From Peptococcaceae bacterium UBA6116 (GTDB lineage Bacteria > Bacillota > Desulfitobacteriia > Desulfitobacteriales > Syntrophobotulaceae): DNA of 10,164 nucleotides. Where the stretch lies: contig DIWC01000008.1 in the NCBI GenBank assembly GCA_002423425.1, positions 1 through 10,164 of the forward strand, written 5' to 3'. Shown piece after piece: positions 1-5,840 of the stretch. Below the pieces are notes generated by a model. The model was given only the letters and a program-made list of their open reading frames with translations. It was not told where the DNA came from and did not search any database. A program made the position numbers and the translations under genes. The stretch's first letter is position 1. Each line of letters starts with the position of its first letter.

Positions 1-22
1 TCAAGTCACCTTGCCAGCTCCA
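1..22 (+). tRNA. 3' end of a tRNA, probably tRNA-Thr (partial)
   Basis: The first 22 bases fit the T-loop, the 3' half of the T-stem (CACCT), the 3' acceptor strand TGCCAGC, a discriminator T and an encoded CCA at 20-22. A 5' acceptor strand of GCTGGCA or GCTGGCG type is expected outside the window, which is typical of Firmicute tRNA-Thr. The anticodon is not in the window, so the isotype is an inference. A strong terminator follows within a few bases, as expected for the end of a tRNA transcript. Confidence 0.8.
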
Positions 23-25
23 ATG

Positions 26-62
26 AAAAAACCGTGTAGTTTCAACGACTACACGTTTTTTA
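26..62 (+). terminator. Rho-independent terminator after the tRNA
   Basis: A perfect 8-bp stem (CGTGTAGT at 33-40 with ACTACACG at 48-55) and a 7-nt loop are followed by a run of six T. A run of A (26-31) precedes the stem, so it could also work on the other strand. It separates the tRNA from the accessory genes that follow. Confidence 0.9.
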
Positions 63-89
63 TTGCCTTTTATTTATATCACTGTCAAA

Positions 90-118
90 TTGACTAATAT
101 TATAACAAATGTTATAAT
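90..118 (+). promoter_or_regulatory. Sigma-A promoter of the XRE regulator gene
   Basis: TTGACT (90-95) and TATAAT (113-118) are separated by exactly 17 bp, one mismatch from the full consensus. The start codon at 147 is about 28 bases downstream. A perfect inverted repeat fills the spacer and covers the -10 box, so the promoter is probably regulated. Confidence 0.88.
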
Positions 119-119
119 A
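98..119. promoter_or_regulatory. Palindromic operator in the promoter (TATTATAAC-n4-GTTATAATA)
   Basis: Nine-base arms at 98-106 and 111-119 are perfect reverse complements around AAAT. The right arm contains the -10 box. A protein bound here would block RNA polymerase. The natural candidate is the XRE protein encoded directly downstream (autorepression); that link is inferred from position. Confidence 0.7.
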
Positions 120-146
120 AATGCAACATTAATCGAGGTGAGTAAA

Positions 147-356
147 ATGGATTATCCTCAAATGATTAGAGAAATACGCACAATATTAAATATTAGCCAG
201 GAGGACTTGGCTCGTGAGTTGCATATTAGTTTTGCAACTGTTAACCGTTGGGAGAACGCAAAAGCCACTCCGAGCAAAATGGCACAGCGAACATTGATCG
301 ATTTTTGTAAAAAAAATAAGTCTCTTCAGTCGGTGCTCGATAGGTATAAGTTTTAA
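147..356 (+). CDS. Small XRE-family HTH transcriptional regulator (69 aa)
   Basis: A single-domain DNA-binding protein of the XRE/Cro type. The helix-turn-helix covers roughly residues 16-40, with the typical SQEDLARELHIS then FATVNRWENAKATPS pattern. The ATG at 147 is chosen because GAGGTG lies 6 bases before it; an upstream in-frame ATG at 63 overlaps the promoter and has no ribosome binding site. The stop is 29 bases before a methyltransferase-type gene. Small XRE proteins of this kind are often found directly in front of type III-like Mod genes and control their expression. Here the partner is broken, so the regulator may now act only on its own promoter, which carries a perfect palindrome. 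The assignment as a regulator is firm; its target is inference. Confidence 0.88.
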   Translation: MDYPQMIREIRTILNISQEDLARELHISFATVNRWENAKATPSKMAQRTLIDFCKKNKSLQSVLDRYKF

Positions 357-385
357 ACATAATTCATTATTTGGGGTGAAACAGA

Positions 386-790
386 TTGTCCACAAATATA
401 TCAAAGCAAAAAAGGGATGACCTTATAAATAAAATCAAAGCGATTCGTACTTATATCGCCAGCGGCTATCAAAATGAGAATACCGGCAATCTTTTAACAT
501 ATCTGAGCGAATTAGAAAAAGAGGTTAAGGGCAAAAAATATGGTCTCGTATTCGAGGAACACCGCGAAGCCGTGGACGGGCTGCTTGAAACGCACATTCC
601 TGTTTTGACTGAAGAAAAAGACCTGTTCATCGACAATGGTGGGCAGATGAATTTCCTCATTGAGGGCGATAACCTTGCAGCCTTGCAGTTGCTTGAGAAA
701 ACGCATCGTAATCGAATTGACGTTATTTATATTGATATAACCATTCAGAAATTGATACAATTTAATTATCCTCAAAGGTGCTCTGCGTAG
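386..790 (+). pseudogene. Truncated type III-like adenine DNA methyltransferase (Mod), N-terminal fragment
   Basis: The first 117 residues match the N-terminus of Mod-type site-specific DNA methyltransferases: a charged helical start, LVFEEHREAVDG, NFLIEGDNLAALQLL and IDVIYID. In intact family members the last motif continues into the catalytic DPPY, and several hundred more residues follow. Here the match ends at base 736, directly after YID; 17 unrelated residues follow and then a stop at 788-790. No downstream remnant of the methyltransferase or of a Res helicase is visible. Translation probably starts at TTG 386, with GGGGTGA six bases upstream. The peptide lacks the catalytic motif and cannot methylate DNA. 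It was probably co-transcribed with the XRE gene. The family assignment is good; whether a deletion or an insertion caused the break cannot be seen. Confidence 0.85.
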
Positions 791-967
791 GGGGACGCAA
801 CCTTGGAATTGGGTATGCAAAGGTGGAAGCCGGATATTTCGGTTGTTTTTATATGGTTTTAATTATTCATAATGAGATAATATTATCAAGATAATATTTT
901 ATTATCATATGGCAAATAAATCTAATGGATAAAGGAAGATACTCGGAGATCCAAGGGAGGTGTATAG
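791..967. other. Gene-free stretch with scar of the broken methyltransferase and AT-rich repeats
   Basis: No convincing gene lies between the truncated methyltransferase and the nuclease. Bases about 737-865 have no recognisable relation to Mod genes or to a known insertion sequence and are the unidentified flank of the break. The last third is very AT-rich and carries the GATAAT/ATTATC half-sites listed separately. Confidence 0.5.
876..906. repeat. Paired GATAAT/ATTATC inverted repeats upstream of the nuclease gene
   Basis: A perfect 12-bp palindrome GATAATATTATC (876-887) is followed after two bases by a second inverted repeat, GATAAT at 890-895 and ATTATC at 901-906. It lies about 60-90 bases before the nuclease start codon, where an operator or promoter would be. 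An exact -35/-10 pair is not clear. Such AT-rich palindromes can arise by chance, so the regulatory role is inference. Confidence 0.45.
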
Positions 968-2413
968 ATGAAAATTAGCAAGATATTTAACATGCAGAAA
1001 ACTCAATATGAGCTCGACTTCGTGGATATTGATCCCAGCGTTGACACGCCCTTGTTTTTGGATCCTTATTATATTTCTAAATGTGATTTCCCGTTTGCAA
1101 TTGAGGCTCACAGCACACTGCGCTCATATTTTGAGTTTTTGCTTGCACTTTTACGGGGAAAGCGGATACAGCAAGCTGAAGAGCTGTTTTCTCATTTAGG
1201 TGAAACTAATGATGTTTGCTTAGGAATGTCGCGCGGGAAACCTCGTGGTCATGGAATGGGGCCAGAAGATACTGCCGCAATTTTCAAGGAACTCCTACAA
1301 AGTCGTGCAATATATTCAGGTATCATGGAGGATATTGAAGATTTTAGAATCTTTGTTCCCAATATTGATAAAGATAAAGTATCCGATATGACCGCTAATA
1401 TAATCAAAAAACACTTGATCGAGTATACTAAAGAGCAGTGCGATTTACATGACATCCCATTGATGGATAATGTTCCATCAGGAATGTTCTGGGATGCACA
1501 AACAAAAAGTTGGGAAAATCAATTCACTCAAAGACTCGTAGTTGATGGCTTTCCGATATTGCTTGTGCCGAAAAGAATTGTATCATTTGCCGATAAATAT
1601 ACATCAGCTGAATACAGACAGCACTTTGTACTCAACTATCTGCAAAATGAGCATTTGAAATTACAGACTTCGTTAGTACAAAAGTATAAAAGTGGCGAAA
1701 AATATGTTACTAAAAAGAGCGTAAAAAAACATGAACGCGAAATTGACAAAGAATATTTAGCAAGATTTACCGAACAGCACCCCGAGGTATTTGCTGACTT
1801 CAAGATTAAGACATCGAAAAAAATCACCAAAATAAACGGTGCGGTACTTGATGATATTTGTGTGGATGATGTCTGTAATCATCTTAAGGATAAACTTACT
1901 TCGATTCCTTCAGGGACAGCAAATGCTACACATTATCATAATCTGATTATTGGAATACTGGAGTTGTTATTCTATCCAAACCTATCTTCACCCAAAAAGG
2001 AAGTTGACATTCACAGTGGAAGAAAAAGGATCGACATAACATTTAACAATTCTGCGGAGACAGGATTTTTCTTTACACTACCAAATAGTAATCCGTTGTT
2101 GCCTTGCCCTTTTATTTTTGTAGAATGCAAAAATTATACTGGTGAAGTAGCAAATCCCGAGTTAGACCAGCTAAGTGGTAGATTTAGTAATCGAAGAGGT
2201 CGAGTTGGCATACTTGCCTGCCGGTCGTTAGATGAAAATAACGCTTTTATGAAGCGATGTGCGGACACTTTTGAAGATGACAGGGGTTTAATAATTCCAA
2301 TAACTGACGTAGATCTAAATCTAGCACTTGAAAGATTTCCTCAATACGGAACGGATGGAATCGAAGAAATACTCGCATCAAAGTATAAGAATATCGTTTT
2401 TAGTGTTAAATGA
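968..2413 (+). CDS. Predicted PD-(D/E)XK-family restriction-like endonuclease (481 aa)
   Basis: I cannot name this protein, but its C-terminal third has the layout of a PD-(D/E)XK (restriction-endonuclease-fold) nuclease. It shows a helix with a conserved Glu (E332, in GILELLFYPN), an Asp on a strand (D356, in KRIDITF), a following strand ending in E386-C-K388 (FIFVECKNYTGE), and a helix with Q401 then a strand (RVGILAC). These residues would bind the metal ion and cut DNA. The N-terminal two thirds (about 1-310) have no fold I recognise, but include distinctive patches such as DTPLFLDPYYIS (26-37) and GMSRGKPRGHGMGP (86-99). No signal peptide or membrane span is visible, so it should be cytoplasmic. 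The ATG at 968 follows GGGAGG by 7 bases. No intact methyltransferase accompanies it in the window. It could be a methyl-dependent or orphan restriction enzyme or another phage-defence nuclease. Confidence 0.75.
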   Translation: MKISKIFNMQKTQYELDFVDIDPSVDTPLFLDPYYISKCDFPFAIEAHSTLRSYFEFLLALLRGKRIQQAEELFSHLGETNDVCLGMSRGKPRGHGMGPEDTAAIFKELLQSRAIYSGIMEDIEDFRIFVPNIDKDKVSDMTANIIKKHLIEYTKEQCDLHDIPLMDNVPSGMFWDAQTKSWENQFTQRLVVDGFPILLVPKRIVSFADKYTSAEYRQHFVLNYLQNEHLKLQTSLVQKYKSGEKYVTKKSVKKHEREIDKEYLARFTEQHPEVFADFKIKTSKKITKINGAVLDDICVDDVCNHLKDKLTSIPSGTANATHYHNLIIGILELLFYPNLSSPKKEVDIHSGRKRIDITFNNSAETGFFFTLPNSNPLLPCPFIFVECKNYTGEVANPELDQLSGRFSNRRGRVGILACRSLDENNAFMKRCADTFEDDRGLIIPITDVDLNLALERFPQYGTDGIEEILASKYKNIVFSVK

Positions 2414-2458
2414 CTCAACTTGATGCTTTTGATTAATCCAATTTGATGTATTACATAG

Positions 2459-2502
2459 TGGCACCTCTCCTCGGGCTTGAATCAGTGGAAGGTGCCATAT
2501 TT
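2459..2502 (+). terminator. Probable terminator after the nuclease gene
   Basis: TGGCACCT (2459-2466) pairs perfectly with AGGTGCCA (2490-2497). The stem can be extended by three pairs across a one-base bulge, leaving a 16-nt loop. The T-tract that follows (ATATTTGTTT) is weak. Its position about 45 bases after the nuclease stop supports a terminator, possibly an inefficient one. Confidence 0.55.
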
Positions 2503-2513
2503 GTTTAGACTGG

Positions 2514-2602
2514 GATATTAGTGCTGCCCTTAAGGTAATCTCAACTCCTCCAGGATATTTACGATGGTCATATGGTCAACCATGCTTTATCATAGTATGG
2601 AA
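2514..2602 (-). pseudogene. Decayed 3' end of a large serine recombinase gene
   Basis: Read on the minus strand, this stretch encodes SMVDHMTIVN then ILEELRLP, matching the C-terminus of the intact recombinase at 4248-5840 (SLIDHMTINSSEDVRF). The DNA also aligns with 4257-4335, with only small indels and scattered mismatches, including shared AGTGCTG, TCCTCC and GTCAT blocks. Two stop codons interrupt the frame where the intact gene has Trp-His, and a one-base deletion shifts the frame near the end. The homology fades at about 2590-2602, right against the stop codon of the neighbouring repressor gene; the rest of the recombinase gene is missing. It looks like a fossil of an older recombinase at the same place. 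Confidence 0.65.
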
Positions 2603-3277
2603 TTAATCAAATTCGGTATGTATCCCAGCGTGTTTATCAGAAATATTCAAATCTGCATGTGGCGGGTTAGGGTATATTTCATTAATCAACATAATCAAGG
2701 CTTCATTCAATTCATATCTTTCAATTTTCCCTTTGTACTCCAAATCACGCATATAGTCAATTGCGCTGTCCAAGTCTTCGAATACGCGACTCTCTTCTTT
2801 TGGTGAAATAGATGTTTGATGAAGATCATACAGACTATCGAAAAAATTAGAGAATCCCTCTGCTGAAAGAACCTTGTTAAAAGTATCCCTTCTATATTTG
2901 CCAAAGAAGCTGTCCATATTTTCAGGATCTGTAATTTTTCGTATGGCTTTTATTGCTTCGCCATTCAGTCCCATATAAGAACACGCCTTCTCAATTGAAA
3001 ATAAGTCTTCATCGGTTTCACCAGTTAGATATCCGACATCTACACGAAAAAAATCAGCAATTCGAAACATCGTATCGTATTTAGGAAAGCCGACCTCGCC
3101 ATTTTTTATTTTGGCTCCTGTATTCAACCATCGACTAACATCCTTTTGCCCGTATTCTTTGTTATATTTTTTATTTAAGGCTTCTGCAAAAGATGCTTGG
3201 GTGTACATCCCTGCATCCATACACTTCTTTAATCTAATTCTCCAACACGCCGCTTTTTCTTTAAATAAGTCATTCAT
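2603..3277 (-). CDS. CI-like XRE-family transcriptional repressor (224 aa)
   Basis: The N-terminal part contains an extended helix-turn-helix of the XRE/CI kind: FAEALNKKYNKEYGQKDVSR followed by a Trp and, further on, FPKYDTMFRIADFFRVDVGYL then TGE, which is the usual end of such domains (about residues 25-90). The remaining 130 residues are helical and acidic, with no LexA-type serine protease motif visible, so self-cleavage in an SOS response is not supported. The ATG at 3277 is chosen because GGAGGTG (3287-3293) lies ten bases upstream; an alternative ATG at 3295 would overlap that ribosome binding site. It is divergent from the membrane-protein gene at 3394, and the two promoters share a palindrome. 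It most likely represses that gene and possibly itself, as in a phage lysogeny switch. The regulator call is firm; the targets are inferred. Confidence 0.85.
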   Translation of the reverse strand: MNDLFKEKAACWRIRLKKCMDAGMYTQASFAEALNKKYNKEYGQKDVSRWLNTGAKIKNGEVGFPKYDTMFRIADFFRVDVGYLTGETDEDLFSIEKACSYMGLNGEAIKAIRKITDPENMDSFFGKYRRDTFNKVLSAEGFSNFFDSLYDLHQTSISPKEESRVFEDLDSAIDYMRDLEYKGKIERYELNEALIMLINEIYPNPPHADLNISDKHAGIHTEFD

Positions 3278-3304
3278 GGTATATAACACCTCCATATAAG
3301 AAAC

Positions 3305-3333
3305 ATTATATACCTCGTGTAAGTCTTGTACAA
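3305..3333 (-). promoter_or_regulatory. Promoter of the CI-like repressor
   Basis: On the minus strand, TTGTAC (3328-3333) and TATAAT (3305-3310) are separated by exactly 17 bp. The start codon lies about 28 bases downstream of the -10 box. The -35 box overlaps that of the divergent promoter by four bases within the palindrome TTGTACAA. Confidence 0.85.
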
Positions 3334-3342
3334 CCTAGACTT
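3321..3342. promoter_or_regulatory. Candidate operator between the divergent promoters
   Basis: AAGTCT (3321-3326) and AGACTT (3337-3342) form perfect 6-bp arms around a 10-bp spacer that contains most of the palindrome TTGTACAA (3326-3333). The site overlaps both -35 boxes, the position expected for a dimeric repressor switching the two genes. Binding by the adjacent CI-like protein is an inference. Confidence 0.55.
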
Positions 3343-3354
3343 TTCGGCTATCAT
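3326..3354 (+). promoter_or_regulatory. Divergent promoter of the membrane-protein operon
   Basis: TTGTAC (3326-3331) and TATCAT (3349-3354) are separated by 17 bp, leading towards the ATG at 3394. The -10 box has one mismatch from consensus, so this promoter is probably somewhat weaker than the opposing one. The two polymerases cannot occupy this site together. Confidence 0.8.
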
Positions 3355-3393
3355 CTTACTATAAGAACAAGCAAAGCCTAAGGAGGTACGAAC

Positions 3394-3834
3394 ATGGAAT
3401 CACAATTTATGTACAAACAGAATATGACCGGAGACACAGACGGAATTAAGAGGAAAGGCTTTTTTGAAATAGTGAAAGAACATAAGAAGGAAATAGTTAT
3501 TGGAGCAGCCATTGTAGTATCGGTGGTGGTAGCGGTTCTTGTTGTCAAAAACAGAGCAGCTTTTAAATCAACAATAAAGTCGTCGGGAATTGAAGAAATC
3601 TTGACTAATAGCTTAGAAACTCGAAATAGTACCTGTTCATTAATTTCAGAATCTGTTGAAAAGAGTGTTACAAGCAATCTGGCAATAAGCAATATCAATG
3701 TTAGAGAGCATGTTCGAAATCTTCCTGAAGGCTGGCATCCATCCACCAGTAAGGTGGAATTAGCCGCAAAATGCGGATATACTTTGGAAGGACATCAAAC
3801 ATTAGTAAACGCCTATACCAAGGTAGCCGCCTAA
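3394..3834 (+). CDS. Single-span membrane protein of unknown function (146 aa)
   Basis: The N-terminal 33 residues are polar and lysine-rich (KRKGFFEIVKEHKK). One clear hydrophobic span follows at residues 34-51 (IVIGAAIVVSVVVAVLVV), then a Ser/Thr-rich middle. The compact C-terminal segment (about 101-146) contains REHVRNLPEGWHPSTSKVEL and GYTLEGHQTLVNAYTK. The positive charge before the span suggests a cytoplasmic N-terminus with the C-terminal part outside, but basic residues also follow it, so topology is uncertain. AGGAGG (3381-3386) lies seven bases before the ATG. The gene is first in a two-gene operon divergent from the CI-like repressor. I do not recognise the family. Its context, between a repressor and an integration module, would suit a lysogenic-conversion or superinfection-exclusion protein, but nothing in the sequence proves this. 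Confidence 0.7.
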   Translation: MESQFMYKQNMTGDTDGIKRKGFFEIVKEHKKEIVIGAAIVVSVVVAVLVVKNRAAFKSTIKSSGIEEILTNSLETRNSTCSLISESVEKSVTSNLAISNINVREHVRNLPEGWHPSTSKVELAAKCGYTLEGHQTLVNAYTKVAA

Positions 3835-3890
3835 GTAAATGGTGTGCGCATTATTATTTTTAACTGTGTTCGTAGCAGAAAGGAGCTCGA

Positions 3891-4178
3891 ATGAAAAGAG
3901 AAGAAGTTTTAGCGGCTCTTAATGCAGGAGAATTTGATGGTATAAGTCATACTTATCAACCATACAGTGGTTACGGAAAAAATAACCATCAAAAGGTAAT
4001 GAGCGTATCCTGTGGAAGTATTGAAATGACGCAAATTACTTCAGGCAAATTCTTTGATGGCAAGGAAAATGAACGCTTTGAAGATAGGTCAACTGAAGTT
4101 CTAAGTGGTTATGAAGCGGTTGATTTTATAGAAAGTCATCCGTATTACTTTTCTCAAAGAAGACCTGATTTATTTTAG
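3891..4178 (+). CDS. Small hypothetical protein (95 aa)
   Basis: An unrecognised soluble protein with no membrane span or signal peptide. It starts MKREEVLAALNAGEFDG, an amphipathic helix, then is rich in aromatic and polar residues (HTYQPYSGYG, then ESHPYYFSQRRPDLF at the end). The ATG at 891 past base 3000 follows AAAGGAG with a five-base spacer. The gene lies 56 bases after the membrane-protein gene on the same strand with no terminator between, so the two are probably co-transcribed from the promoter at 3326-3354. It ends about 30 bases before a strong terminator. A partner or regulatory role for the membrane protein is possible but only positional. Confidence 0.65.
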   Translation: MKREEVLAALNAGEFDGISHTYQPYSGYGKNNHQKVMSVSCGSIEMTQITSGKFFDGKENERFEDRSTEVLSGYEAVDFIESHPYYFSQRRPDLF

Positions 4179-4206
4179 TCAGAAACTTGAATTCCTCAAA
4201 TAATAC

Positions 4207-4238
4207 AAGACAGTCCACCCGAAGGTGAGCTGTCTTTT
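4207..4238. terminator. Bidirectional terminator between convergent genes
   Basis: GACAGTCCACC (4209-4219) pairs with GGTGAGCTGTC (4224-4234) around a CGAA loop, with one C-A mismatch and a G-T wobble. It is flanked by AA on the left and TTTT on the right. It lies between the convergent small gene (ends 4178) and the recombinase (ends 4248), so it can serve both operons. Confidence 0.75.
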
Positions 4239-4247
4239 CGTTAACGA

Positions 4248-5840
4248 CTAAGCCATTATTTCAGTGCTGTCCTTGAAGGTGAATCGCACATCCTCCGAGC
4301 TATTGATTGTCATGTGATCAATCAGGCTATGCCAGAGAAGCGGGTCGAAATCGTCAATCAATCCATCTTGTTTTTTCAGTTTTGCTAGAAATGCCTCAAG
4401 AGTCTTTCTTCGGTTTACCATATCACGAACTTTTCCGGTGACAGATTCCAGACTTGTCTTAGTGTCTTTAAAACGCTGGGATAGACTGTCGTAACGCTTT
4501 TGATATTCATTCTGGTCGAGGGCAAAGCGCGCGTTTTCACCAATGCAGTGCTGGATCATCTCTGTGACTATTTCCATTTCACTCTGAAGTTCTACCTGCT
4601 GAGATTCTAAAGGCCCAGTGTCATAAAGTACATCCTTTATGGATTCAAAGTTGTCGATGATTTCATCTTTTTCAGCCAGCAGTTTATTTGCTGCTGTTAT
4701 AAATAGTTTCTTTATATAGTCCTCATCTAAATGAGGGGTTTGACATTTTTGATCACCGCTGAACTTCTGATTGCATTGCCAAACCATGCGACGGTACTTG
4801 CTGTTTGAGTGCCATACTTTTGACCCATACCAGCCGCCACATTCGCCACATTTTATCCTACCTGAGAATATATGAACGCCACTGTGGCGATTGTGTCCTG
4901 GCTGCCTTTTTTCAATTTCTCGTTGAACCATTTCGAAGACAGCAGACTCAATAATCGCCTCGTGGTTATTTTCAACGTAATATTGAGGGATTTCACCTTC
5001 GTTGATTTTCTTCTTCTTGGTTAGAAAATCAACAGTGTAGCTTTTCTGCAGAAGGGCATCACCTTTGTATTTTTCATTTTCAAGGATACGCCTTACGGTG
5101 GCGGCGTTCCATTTATCCTTTTTCCCCGGTGACAGGATGCCATCTGCGGAGAGTTGACCGGCAATTCCATATGGGGTCATGCCTTGAAGGAACAGGCTGA
5201 AAATCCGCTTTATTATAACAGCTTCCTTGGGGTTCAAAACAAGGTTGCCGTCTTCGCCACGGTCGTATCCAAGGAAGTGGCCAAATGGGACTGTTACTTT
5301 TCCGTCAGCAAATCGCTTGCGTTGACCCCACGTGACGTTCTCTGAGATACTTCGGCTTTCTTCCTGCGCCAGCGAGGACATGATGGTAATCAGCAGTTCA
5401 CCTTTGGAATCCAGCGTCCAGATATTCTCTTTTTCAAAATAGATCTCAATTCCTTTTTCTTTAAGCTGACGGACCGTGGTAAGGCTGTCAACTGTGTTAC
5501 GGGCAAATCGGCTGACCGACTTGGTGACAATGAGGTCAATCTTTCCTTTAAGGGCATCTTCAACCATACTCTTGAAGCCTTCGCGTTTTTTGGTGTTGGT
5601 ACCTGATATACCTTCATCGGTGTAAACTCTCACAAATTCCCAGTCCTCGCGGCTTTTTATGAAGGTGGTGTAGTAGTCAACCTGGGCCTCATAGCTTGTA
5701 AACTGTTCTTCGCTGTCGGTGGATACACGAGCGTATCCGGCTGTACGGCGTTTTCTTTGCTCATTAATAGGTGTGGAGGTAAACCGAGTTAGGGTAGCAG
5801 GAATGGTTGTAACGTTTTTAACTGTTTTAGCTTTGCTCAT
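4248..5840 (-). CDS. Large serine recombinase, second of a pair (530 aa)
   Basis: Integrase or transposase-type site-specific recombinase that cuts both DNA strands through a serine-phosphate intermediate. The resolvase-fold catalytic domain covers about residues 32-175, with the nucleophile Ser40 in GYARVSTD, then DEGISGT, the arginine-bearing TKSVSRFARNTVD (106-118) and LAQEESRSISENV (157-169). The Recombinase domain follows (about 185-310), then a zinc ribbon with C331, C334, C356 and C366, and a coiled-coil segment (about 411-490) of the kind that controls the direction of integration. GGAGG (5848-5852) is seven bases before the ATG. The gene overlaps the end of the preceding recombinase gene by 14 bp, which suggests coupled translation. 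All key catalytic motifs are present, so it should be active. Its C-terminus resembles the fossil at 2514-2602. Confidence 0.95.
   Translation of the reverse strand: MSKAKTVKNVTTIPATLTRFTSTPINEQRKRRTAGYARVSTDSEEQFTSYEAQVDYYTTFIKSREDWEFVRVYTDEGISGTNTKKREGFKSMVEDALKGKIDLIVTKSVSRFARNTVDSLTTVRQLKEKGIEIYFEKENIWTLDSKGELLITIMSSLAQEESRSISENVTWGQRKRFADGKVTVPFGHFLGYDRGEDGNLVLNPKEAVIIKRIFSLFLQGMTPYGIAGQLSADGILSPGKKDKWNAATVRRILENEKYKGDALLQKSYTVDFLTKKKKINEGEIPQYYVENNHEAIIESAVFEMVQREIEKRQPGHNRHSGVHIFSGRIKCGECGGWYGSKVWHSNSKYRRMVWQCNQKFSGDQKCQTPHLDEDYIKKLFITAANKLLAEKDEIIDNFESIKDVLYDTGPLESQQVELQSEMEIVTEMIQHCIGENARFALDQNEYQKRYDSLSQRFKDTKTSLESVTGKVRDMVNRRKTLEAFLAKLKKQDGLIDDFDPLLWHSLIDHMTINSSEDVRFTFKDSTEIMA

Noticed and set aside
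63..146. Upstream in-frame ATG that would lengthen the XRE regulator by 28 residues
   Set aside because: It overlaps the promoter and operator and has no ribosome binding site; the ATG at 147 has GAGGTG at a good distance.
737..865. Possible group II intron or insertion-sequence remnant after the broken methyltransferase
   Set aside because: No domain V-like hairpin, terminal inverted repeats or transposase fragment could be recognised.
3278..3295. Upstream ATG for the CI-like repressor
   Set aside because: It overlaps the GGAGGTG that serves the ATG at 3277.
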